Positions 1 to 5,431 of a stretch of DNA of 5,431 bases are shown one piece after another. Each line of letters opens with the position of its first letter. Positions within the stretch are counted from its first letter, which is position 1. The DNA comes from Planctomycetota bacterium. Its GTDB lineage: Bacteria; Planctomycetota; Phycisphaerae; WQYP01. Location: the NCBI GenBank assembly GCA_021785155.1, contig JAJYGE010000405.1, positions 1 through 5,431 of the forward strand, given 5' to 3'. The notes beneath the pieces are model-generated. The model searched no databases. It was given only the letters and a program-made list of their open reading frames with translations, and was not told where the DNA came from. A program made the translations under genes and the position numbers.

Positions 1-557
1 GAAGTTTTACCATCGCCCGGCCCCTGCGGGTACGATTTCAAACCAATTGGCCGTATCGATCCTGCTATATTCTCAACGGACGAGATATTGATATGCGCAA
101 TGAGTCGGATTCGCGTTGGAGCGCCGGCACGGTAAATTCTCATCCGACTATCGGCATTATCATGCGGCAATTTGCGGCCTGGTCGTTGGGTAATGCGGAA
201 AAAGTCAGTGCGCAATATCAGATCACCATGAAAAGCGCGCTGCGGCCGGTACCGACAATACCTGATGCGGTGCGTTCGGCCCCGAGCGCCAACCATGGAG
301 CCGCGAATCCTTCGGGGGTGCGACTTTTTACACTCCTTCCGCGGAGGGGTGTGCTCAAGCGGGCAATTCGAGAAATCCAACTTGGCTTTACCGCACGACC
401 CGCGAACCATCGCCACCGTTCATCAATGCCACTATCCGAATTAAGGTTTATCCGCATCGTATCGAAAAATGGCGATACAAGTTCATTCTGGTTGCTTCAT
501 ACGACGCTGAATCCTCGATTAACATCGCACTGTTTTGCGCCGGTGGGTCCGGCATGA
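1..557 (+). CDS. LolA-like outer-membrane lipoprotein/lipid carrier, C-terminal part (5' truncated by window edge)
   Basis: The frame is open from the first full codon at nt 3 to the TGA at 555-557, giving 184 visible residues; the N-terminus, including any signal peptide, lies outside the window. The pattern fits the LolA fold seen in aryl-polyene-type clusters: an early strand region (R-V-R-F-Q-T-N-W-P, visible residues 9-17), a following I-L-N-G turn, a helix with F-A-A-W-S-L-G-N-A (57-65), then L-L-P-R-R...I-R-E-I-Q-L-G (111-128), and a final I-R-I-V-S-K-N-G-D-T (150-159), the usual LolA 'nGD.T' near the C-terminus. Such proteins shuttle a lipid or lipoprotein through the periplasm. A Pro/Ala/Ser-rich stretch (about 79-105) and a His/Arg-rich stretch (130-141) look like loop insertions. 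The gene overlaps the exporter start by four bases (ATGA), indicating co-translation. An ATG at 93 is internal; frame and similarity continue upstream of it to the edge. The assignment rests on pattern similarity only and identity is low. Confidence 0.72.
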   Translation, partial: SFTIARPLRVRFQTNWPYRSCYILNGRDIDMRNESDSRWSAGTVNSHPTIGIIMRQFAAWSLGNAEKVSAQYQITMKSALRPVPTIPDAVRSAPSANHGAANPSGVRLFTLLPRRGVLKRAIREIQLGFTARPANHRHRSSMPLSELRFIRIVSKNGDTSSFWLLHTTLNPRLTSHCFAPVGPA

Positions 558-3500
558 TGGAGTCAGATTATCGCGGTGCAGCGCGTATGGCAGGCAATCC
601 TCCTGATTGGCTGTTCGGACTGATGTCGCGCTGGTATGGACTCCTGCGGGCGCATCGTATTGTTTTAGCTTTCGTGCTGCTGATTCTGGGTGCGCTGTTG
701 TTTGCCGCATCTAATAATATTGTATGGCAAACCAGTCTGCTGAGTTTTTTTTCCGCCCATAGCGCGACGATTCGTGATGCGCGTTTGTCCGCGGATCGCA
801 ACGGTTTGGCCGATGCCATGCGACTGGATATCCATTTTGCGGATAACCGTCCGGGCGATTTGCGGGCGGCAGTGCAATTATTGGGGCAGGCTCTCCAAAA
901 AACAGGCCAGTTTTCAACTGTTTGGTACGGGGCTTCGGAATCTCGACAATTACAGTCGCAACTGGCTCTGCGGAACGTTGTGCCAATTCTGCTTTCGCAT
1001 CAGCAATTGAACATACTGCGTCGGAGGCTTTCATCGTCGTGGCTGGATCGGCATTTTCACACGCAGGTACAGAAAATAGCGGGACCGGACGGGCAGATGA
1101 TCGCAGCGCAGTTGCAATATGATCCACTGGATATGGAGCAATTGCTGCGGTCGCGCCTCATATCACCAGGTCCCGGCTCAGGCGCGCATTTCTCCGGTCC
1201 GTTGCTGGTCAGCGGGAATAGCCATCATGCCATGATCATTCTGGCCCCCCCCTTTAAACCGGAGAATGTTGCGGCTTCTGAAAAGATGCTGGCGGTGATC
1301 CGTGCGGCGATTGCCGGGGTGCGGATGAAAATGCCGGCTCTGCGCGTATGGATGGTGGGACCTTATCGGAACTTTGTTGAGAATCAGCGGCTGGTGAAAC
1401 GCGATCTGAAAATAATTTCGTTTGTCGGGACCCTGCTCGTCGCCGGTGTTATCGCGTTGTATTTCCGACGCGTCGGTTCCGTAGTGGTGTGCATGATTCC
1501 ACCGATGGTGGGGCTGGGAACAGCGTTGGGTATGGCGGGAATATTTAGACTGCATATTCCATTAATTGTTCTGGGTTTTGACGGCCTGCTGTGCGGAGCC
1601 ACCACGGATTATGGCATTCAACTTATGGCGGCGATGAATCGTATGGTGCGACGGGCGGGACGGTTTGAATACGATATGCCCACCCGGGCGGCGCGGGAAT
1701 TATTCGGTCCCATATCCATGAGTGTCTGCACCAGCATGACGGGCTATGGGGCACTGGCGGCAAGCTCGGCACCCGGATTACAGACATTGGGATTGTTTAT
1801 CGCCGGAGCCACGGGGTGTATATGGCTGGTAACATTTCTGATTTTACCGGCCTGTCTTGGGCCATGGGTATGCCCAACGGCGGATCGCGCGGATGCGAAT
1901 CACGCGGATGAGCCGTTTCGCGGTAACAGTACACCGCTCAAGGCGCGGAATGAGCCTTTGTGTTCTCCGATCGCGCCGGAATCGAATGGGAAAACAATCA
2001 CCGACATGGGGGCCAATTCGCGCGTGATGCCCCCTTGCCATCCGCGCAATCCGCAGACCTCATCGCACGGCCTGACGCAATGGCCGCATCCGGGGTTACT
2101 GAAAATACTCGCAACATCGGTATTTATTCTTGTTACGCTGTGGTTGGCGAGCCGGGCGATCACGGTGGGCTATACGACCAACGGACGCTCCTTGGATGGT
2201 TCAACCGCCGCACTTCAACATGATGAAGCCATGTTCTCCAAAGTGTGGGGACATTTGCGACAATCAGGCGTAATTACCCTGCATCAGGCATCCGCAAGTT
2301 TGGCCTTAAGTGATCTGCAAAAATTAGACCGCCGTCTTGCCATGCTCAAAAAAAAGCACCTGATCGCCGGCTATTCCACGCCATCCGCGATTCTTCCCGA
2401 TGCCCGTACCGCCCGGCGGCGCTGGGCGGCGTGGCGGGCACTGTGGAATCCCCAGCAGATCGCACGCGCCAAAACTCTTCTGGCCCATGCCGCCGCACGC
2501 AACGCCATGCGCGCCAGTGCGTTTGATGCCGCACTGAAATCGTGGCAATCTCCCGGCCCGCCTGAAACCGCGTTGTCGCGATTACAAGAATCACCGGCAA
2601 CATTGTTTCCGGGCGTGGTGCAAATTTTCCCCCATGACATCGCCATATCTTCTACCGTGCAACTCAATACATCTCTGTCGCCGAAGCTCGCCACGCTCTG
2701 GGCGGCGGATGTGCGGCACGCCATTCCCGGGGTTTCTATAATCTGTGGGCAAGTGCTCTATCTCAATGCCTCGCGTCATGCGCGGATGGAAGCAAAAAAA
2801 CTGTTTCCCTGGGTGGCTTTGCTGATTTTAATTCCTATGTGGATATATTTTCGACGGTTGGATGTCGCCGCCATTGCGGCGTTGTCTCTGGGCATCGGCT
2901 TCATCTGGCTGCTTGGCGTGGCACAGTGTTGGGGCGGCGGATTGAATCTACTGAGTCTGGTGCCGATTCTGTTTACCATGGGCGTGGCAGTGGATTATGG
3001 CATATATGCCGCCAGTGATCCGGCGCTGCGGCGGGGCGATGGTGAATGTGGCAACCGCAATTCAGCAACATTCCTGTGTGCGGCGACAACCATCCTTGGC
3101 ACCGCGGCCATGATTCTGGCGGAACACCCGGTGCTGCACTGGATCGGTATAACCTTAACTGCCGGCATTCTCGGTGGCTATCTGGCGAGTTATTTTATTG
3201 TTGGTCCGCTGGTAAGCATTGTTCTCAATGTGTCAGCGGGTGCCGGTAACCGACGAATTCACCGCATAGCGGTAACTGTCTGGCGGGTAGTGGTGCTGCT
3301 GGCAATCGCGTTTCTTTTGATTGGCATTGTTAGTGGTTGTTGCAGTGTGCCGGTCCCGCCGGCGTATCAACCACCGATGCTGGCACTGCCAACCGTTGCC
3401 GCAGCGCAATCCGCGCTAAAAGCATTTCCGCGTCAATGGAATAAACAGTTTTTTGCAGCCATGAACTGGCAAGGTCATTCATTGAGTATGATCGGGCAGG

Positions 3501-3922
3501 TACACGGTGCGCCCGGCGGCACGTTGCGCGTCACCTGCGCTTCAGAATTTGGAACGCTGCTGTGTGATGTGCGCCTTGATGGGGCCGGTGTTCATATTCT
3601 CCACCAAGCCGCGGATTTCCCGGAAAGCCTGGTGCGGAATATGGGCGAGGATACGGCATTAGCGTTGCGGCTGCCATTGGAGACGGTGGTCCCGGTTCAC
3701 GGTGTGAAGCGAGGCCATCACACGCTTATTTTCACGCATCATTACGTAACATATACGTTCGCCGGGCCGGAAGGATATTTACGGGTATGTCATATCCGGC
3801 GTGGGCGTGAGAACATCACAATCCGATATCAGCACTACACTGACCGCGTACTTCCCCGCAAAGTATTGATCTGGGATGCTGGCCATTGCTTGCTGTTGAC
3901 CATAAACTTTAATGCCAATTAA
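554..3922 (+). CDS. RND/MMPL-family lipid exporter fused to a C-terminal DUF3261-like domain
   Basis: The product of 1122 residues is an inner-membrane exporter. TM1 lies at about 36-54, then a periplasmic domain (55-283), TM2-TM6 (about 286-440), a polar cytoplasmic linker (440-512), TM7 (515-533), a second periplasmic domain (535-748) and TM8-TM12 (about 750-890). This is the duplicated RND architecture. TM4 carries T-T-D-Y-G with Asp352 and TM10 carries A-V-D-Y-G with Asp814, the paired DY motifs of MMPL/RND proton relays, so both halves look intact. Unusually, the chain continues for about 230 residues: a thirteenth hydrophobic segment (908-928), Cys929 in a lipobox-like context, and a soluble DUF3261-like domain. 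In related aryl polyene, xanthomonadin and flexirubin clusters the DUF3261 lipoprotein is a separate gene just after the exporter. The start ATG at 554 overlaps the upstream stop (ATGA); only a weak purine stretch precedes it, so translation probably depends on coupling. The expected role is moving an acylated aromatic or polyene lipid from the inner membrane to the carrier. The family call is firm; the substrate is inferred from context. Confidence 0.9.
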   Translation: MMESDYRGAARMAGNPPDWLFGLMSRWYGLLRAHRIVLAFVLLILGALLFAASNNIVWQTSLLSFFSAHSATIRDARLSADRNGLADAMRLDIHFADNRPGDLRAAVQLLGQALQKTGQFSTVWYGASESRQLQSQLALRNVVPILLSHQQLNILRRRLSSSWLDRHFHTQVQKIAGPDGQMIAAQLQYDPLDMEQLLRSRLISPGPGSGAHFSGPLLVSGNSHHAMIILAPPFKPENVAASEKMLAVIRAAIAGVRMKMPALRVWMVGPYRNFVENQRLVKRDLKIISFVGTLLVAGVIALYFRRVGSVVVCMIPPMVGLGTALGMAGIFRLHIPLIVLGFDGLLCGATTDYGIQLMAAMNRMVRRAGRFEYDMPTRAARELFGPISMSVCTSMTGYGALAASSAPGLQTLGLFIAGATGCIWLVTFLILPACLGPWVCPTADRADANHADEPFRGNSTPLKARNEPLCSPIAPESNGKTITDMGANSRVMPPCHPRNPQTSSHGLTQWPHPGLLKILATSVFILVTLWLASRAITVGYTTNGRSLDGSTAALQHDEAMFSKVWGHLRQSGVITLHQASASLALSDLQKLDRRLAMLKKKHLIAGYSTPSAILPDARTARRRWAAWRALWNPQQIARAKTLLAHAAARNAMRASAFDAALKSWQSPGPPETALSRLQESPATLFPGVVQIFPHDIAISSTVQLNTSLSPKLATLWAADVRHAIPGVSIICGQVLYLNASRHARMEAKKLFPWVALLILIPMWIYFRRLDVAAIAALSLGIGFIWLLGVAQCWGGGLNLLSLVPILFTMGVAVDYGIYAASDPALRRGDGECGNRNSATFLCAATTILGTAAMILAEHPVLHWIGITLTAGILGGYLASYFIVGPLVSIVLNVSAGAGNRRIHRIAVTVWRVVVLLAIAFLLIGIVSGCCSVPVPPAYQPPMLALPTVAAAQSALKAFPRQWNKQFFAAMNWQGHSLSMIGQVHGAPGGTLRVTCASEFGTLLCDVRLDGAGVHILHQAADFPESLVRNMGEDTALALRLPLETVVPVHGVKRGHHTLIFTHHYVTYTFAGPEGYLRVCHIRRGRENITIRYQHYTDRVLPRKVLIWDAGHCLLLTINFNAN
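3272..3922 (+). other. Internal lipoprotein-type signal and DUF3261-like domain within the exporter ORF
   Basis: Residues 907-1122 of the exporter ORF read like a complete lipoprotein placed in frame after TM12. Basic residues (R900, R901, R904, R911) precede a hydrophobic run, V-V-V-L-L-A-I-A-F-L-L-I-G-I, ending V-S-G-C929-C-S with Cys929 encoded at 3338-3340. This matches a signal-peptidase-II lipobox with Val at -3. Because TM12 should end in the cytoplasm, this segment would cross outward and place the domain in the periplasm, the same topology as a secreted lipoprotein. The soluble part has alternating strands, D-T-A-L-A-L-R-L-P-L (1033-1042) and a terminal P-R-K-V-L-I-W-D strand (1101-1108), resembling DUF3261. 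No good internal start was found: GTG codons near 3230 and 3290 lack a Shine-Dalgarno. It could stay a tethered domain or be cleaved at Cys929; the sequence does not decide. Confidence 0.62.
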
Positions 3923-3935
3923 GATCATGAACATC

Positions 3936-3945
3936 AGGACGGGTC
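3936..3945 (+). promoter_or_regulatory. Ribosome binding site for the upstream candidate start (GTG 3946) of the ligase
   Basis: AGGA at 3936-3939 sits six bases before GTG at 3946. If used, it adds 16 residues (M-N-K-K-R-L-S-N-N-S-K-S-R-G-D-G) that are polar and unlike the family N-terminus, from a frame with a run of seven A at 3952-3958. It is a valid site by sequence but the less likely start. Confidence 0.4.
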
Positions 3946-3982
3946 GTGAATAAAAAAAGATTGTCAAACAATAGTAAAAGCA

Positions 3983-3993
3983 GAGGCGATGGC
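3983..3993 (+). promoter_or_regulatory. Ribosome binding site for the preferred ligase start (ATG 3994)
   Basis: GAGG at 3983-3986 lies seven bases before ATG at 3994. That start gives M-E-I-G-A-H-L-F-W-P, after which the typical PaaK-like opening (aromatic residues, L-x-x-L-R-R-H-I-x-x-A, then F-Y-K) follows at once. ATG, spacing and family fit favour it over the GTG at 3946. Confidence 0.5.
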
Positions 3994-5286
3994 ATGGAAA
4001 TCGGCGCGCATTTATTCTGGCCGGTAAAACGCTGGCAGGAATTGCAATTGAACGCCCTGCGGCGGCATATCCGCCATGCCGGAAAATCGGCGTTTTACAA
4101 GGGGCGTTTGCCCGACGCCGTAAAGACTTTAAGCCACCTCGCGGAATTGCCGCTGACCAGCAAACACGATCTGGCGGCTGTCGGCGATGCGGCGTTTGCC
4201 TGCCGGTTTGAGATGGTGCGAGAATGGGTGACTACTTCCGGAACCACCGGCCAGCCGTTGCGTGTACCACTGACTGCGGACGATTTGGACCGACTGGCGG
4301 AAAATGAAGCGGTGGCACTCAACATCGCCGGGCTGGGGCGGGGTGATACGTTGATTCTGGCTTTGGCGCTGGATCGAATGTTTGTGGCGGGCCTGGCTTA
4401 TTGGCTGGGGGCCCAAAAATTGGGCGCAGCGTGCATCCGGGCGGGATCCGCCTACGGAACACAAATGAATGTTCTGGAGTCTTTACTTTACGGCGAACAA
4501 CGAAAGTTTGTCATCACCGTTCCATCTCTGCTCGCCGGGGCCGACAATATGGCTCAAGGTGATAAAGTCGATACTGACATACACGCGGTCATCGGAATCG
4601 GTGAGCCGCTGCGCGCTGCAACATTAATTCCCAACGCCCTGGCCCGCCGCCTGAGCGATACGCTGCACGTTCCGGTACTAAGTACCTATGCATGTACAGA
4701 AACGTGTTCCACCTTTGCCGAGGGGCCGATGTGTGTGGGGGGGCATTTGAATCCGGCGCTGGCGGTAGTGGAGGTTGTCGATGAACACGGCGCTGCGGTT
4801 AAACCGGGAACATTGGGTGAAGTGGTCCTTACCCCGCTGGGGGTAAAAGGAATGCCGCTGGTGCGGTTTTGTACCGGGGATATTGCGGCGTTATACCCTG
4901 ATCCGTGTCCCTGTGGCCGGACCACACCGCGACTGGGGCCGGTGGTGGGGCGCAATCGGCAATTACTGAAGGTGCGTGGATCAAGCCTTTTTCCATCGGC
5001 CATTTTTGACTGCCTCAACGCCCTGGCGGAAGTACGGGATTACGCGGTTGTTGCGCATCGGGAGCATGATTTAAGTGATCGTATCGAATTGCATGTATGC
5101 CTGACCCGCAATACGGCTCAAATTCGGGAGCGCGTCCTGCACCGGGCGCGGGCATTGTTGAAAGTTCAACCGAAAATGATTGTTGCCGACATGGCGGCGA
5201 TCCGCCATCTGCAAAGCTCCAGCAATCCGCGCAAGCCCTCTCGTTTTATTGACCGCCGCAGCCCCTGTTCGCCATCATCGCCGTAA
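3994..5286 (+). CDS. PaaK-type (phenylacetate-CoA ligase-like) AMP-forming aryl/acyl ligase
   Basis: A member of the ANL adenylate-forming superfamily, PaaK/coenzyme F390 synthetase-like branch: it would activate a carboxylic acid with ATP and transfer it to CoA or a carrier-protein thiol. Residues are numbered from the GTG at 3946; subtract 16 for the preferred ATG. Landmarks are the early A-F-Y-K (49-52), the P-loop T-T-S-G-T-T-G-Q-P (96-104), Y-A-C-T-E-T (248-253), E-V-V (292-294), R-F-C-T-G-D (307-312) holding the ribose-binding Asp312, C-P-C-G-R-T-T-P-R-L (321-330), the hinge region G-R-N-R-Q-L-L-K-V-R-G-S-S-L-F-P (335-350), and a terminal R-K-P-S-R-F-I-D-R-R (429-438) like the 'K-x-x-R-x-x-D-R-R' end of PaaK. 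Length (430 residues) is normal, so the gene is complete. C263, H267, C321 and C323 could form the zinc site described in some PaaK-like ligases. It lies 71 bases (23 for the GTG start) after the exporter with no terminator between, so it is probably co-transcribed. Lying beside an aryl-polyene-type export module suggests an aromatic starter such as a hydroxybenzoate or cinnamate, but substrate and acceptor cannot be read from sequence. Confidence 0.88.
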   Translation: MEIGAHLFWPVKRWQELQLNALRRHIRHAGKSAFYKGRLPDAVKTLSHLAELPLTSKHDLAAVGDAAFACRFEMVREWVTTSGTTGQPLRVPLTADDLDRLAENEAVALNIAGLGRGDTLILALALDRMFVAGLAYWLGAQKLGAACIRAGSAYGTQMNVLESLLYGEQRKFVITVPSLLAGADNMAQGDKVDTDIHAVIGIGEPLRAATLIPNALARRLSDTLHVPVLSTYACTETCSTFAEGPMCVGGHLNPALAVVEVVDEHGAAVKPGTLGEVVLTPLGVKGMPLVRFCTGDIAALYPDPCPCGRTTPRLGPVVGRNRQLLKVRGSSLFPSAIFDCLNALAEVRDYAVVAHREHDLSDRIELHVCLTRNTAQIRERVLHRARALLKVQPKMIVADMAAIRHLQSSSNPRKPSRFIDRRSPCSPSSP

Positions 5287-5308
5287 TGCCTCCCTGTTTC
5301 AGGCGGCA
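5287..5308 (+). terminator. Weak hairpin directly after the ligase stop
   Basis: TGCC (5287-5290) pairs with GGCA (5305-5308) and CCTG (5293-5296) with CAGG (5300-5303), around a TTT loop and a small asymmetric internal loop. It begins on the base after the TAA (5284-5286), a usual place for a terminator, but is followed by TATATCC rather than a T-run, so intrinsic termination would be inefficient. It may instead protect the 3' end or be chance. Confidence 0.3.
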
Positions 5309-5340
5309 TATATCCATAGGGATGGCTCATCGGGCTAGTG

Positions 5341-5373
5341 CTCTGTCACGCCTAAATATTAGGATTGACGGAG
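5341..5373. repeat. 33-bp imperfect palindrome
   Basis: Left arm CTCTGTCACGCCTAA (5341-5355), spacer ATA, right arm TTAGGATTGACGGAG (5359-5373). Twelve of 15 positions are complementary, with an uninterrupted CCTAA/TTAGG core and outer TGTCA-like/TGAC and CTC/GAG matches. No T-run follows, so it is not a standard terminator. It lies between the ligase and a candidate new gene start, so it could be an operator or the terminal/subterminal repeat of a mobile element. The preceding TAGTG at 5336-5340 would fit a TA-targeting element, but no second end is in the window. Confidence 0.6.
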
Positions 5374-5399
5374 GGCCAGGGGGTTGTGGGCGCGAAGGG

Positions 5400-5412
5400 A
5401 GGAGGAAAGTGT
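5400..5412 (+). promoter_or_regulatory. Strong Shine-Dalgarno before ATG 5413
   Basis: AGGAGG at 5400-5405, a full match to the anti-Shine-Dalgarno core, with seven bases to ATG at 5413. It is the strongest ribosome binding site in the window and the main reason to suspect a gene starting at the right edge. Confidence 0.5.
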
Positions 5413-5431
5413 ATGGGAACATACATTGACG
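5413..5431 (+). CDS. Possible start of a downstream gene (3' truncated by window edge)
   Basis: Only M-G-T-Y-I-D is visible before the window ends. The case rests on the well-placed AGGAGG and the absence of another feature here. The spacer from the ligase is 126 bases with a palindrome, so this may be a separate transcription unit or cargo of a mobile element rather than an operon member. Six residues do not permit a family call. The start codon lies in a short hairpin (5410-5425). Confidence 0.35.

Noticed and set aside
218..2779. Long minus-strand open frames opposite the carrier and exporter (for example 711-1127, 1178-1555, 2371-2724)
   Set aside because: Their products are rich in Arg, His and Cys without domain patterns and lie antisense to clearly coding frames; they are by-products of GC-biased codon use.
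3225..3300. A separate start for the DUF3261 lipoprotein (GTG at 3230 or GTG codons near 3290)
   Set aside because: No Shine-Dalgarno at a useful distance, and the later GTGs would cut into the hydrophobic segment; the uninterrupted frame favours a fusion.
3926..3952. Eight-codon leader peptide (M-N-I-R-T-G-R-E) in the spacer before the ligase
   Set aside because: Overlaps the GTG 3946 start region, has no good ribosome binding site, and no codon bias or hairpin suggesting attenuation.
3779..4464. Minus-strand frames over the exporter end and ligase (3779-3967, 4129-4464)
   Set aside because: No family pattern, no sensible ribosome binding sites seen, and the plus-strand frames carry clear RND/DUF3261 and ANL motifs.
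5312..5325. ATCC/GGAT or CCAT/ATGG hairpin as a second terminator
   Set aside because: A 4-bp stem with no following T-run; expected by chance.
5322..5429. Small plus-strand ORF of 35 codons crossing the palindrome
   Set aside because: No Shine-Dalgarno at its ATG, Gly/Arg-rich product with no recognisable pattern, and it runs through the palindrome and the ribosome binding site of the next candidate gene.

Overview
The window looks like the 3' part of a plus-strand operon for making and exporting a membrane-anchored aromatic polyene-type lipid or pigment. It holds three substantial genes: the end of a LolA-like periplasmic carrier (left edge to 557), a large RND/MMPL-family exporter (554-3922), and a PaaK-type aryl/acyl adenylate-forming ligase (about 3994-5286). 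A possible further gene starts at 5413 and runs off the right edge. LolA-like carrier, MMPL exporter and DUF3261 lipoprotein in that order is the known export module of aryl polyene, xanthomonadin and dialkylresorcinol/flexirubin-type clusters. Here the DUF3261 part is not a separate gene but is fused to the C-terminus of the exporter.

Layout. 1-557: LolA-like CDS, N-terminus outside the window. 554-556: exporter start, overlapping the previous stop as ATGA, so the two are translationally coupled. 554-3271: 12-segment RND/MMPL transporter with a DYG motif in TM4 and in TM10. 3272-3922: thirteenth hydrophobic segment ending in a lipobox-like V-S-G-C, then a soluble periplasmic DUF3261-like domain. 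3923-3993: short spacer with two competing ribosome-binding-site/start pairs for the ligase. 3994-5286: the ligase. 5287-5431: a weak hairpin just after the ligase stop, a 33-bp imperfect palindrome, and a strong Shine-Dalgarno followed by an ATG. No convincing minus-strand gene, tRNA, rRNA or CRISPR was seen.

Organism. LolA, a periplasmic DUF3261 domain and a lipobox imply a diderm (Gram-negative) bacterium. Base composition is moderately GC-rich. The diverged proteins and unusual fusion do not point to a well-studied proteobacterium. A PVC-group or other environmental lineage is possible, but the window alone cannot settle this.

How the genes may work together (inference): the ligase activates an aromatic or acyl carboxylate as CoA or carrier-protein thioester, unseen upstream or downstream enzymes extend and esterify it, the RND/MMPL protein moves the lipid product out of the inner membrane, and the LolA-like carrier plus the DUF3261 domain carry it across the periplasm to the outer membrane. 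The most unusual point is the exporter-lipoprotein fusion with an embedded signal-peptidase-II-like site.
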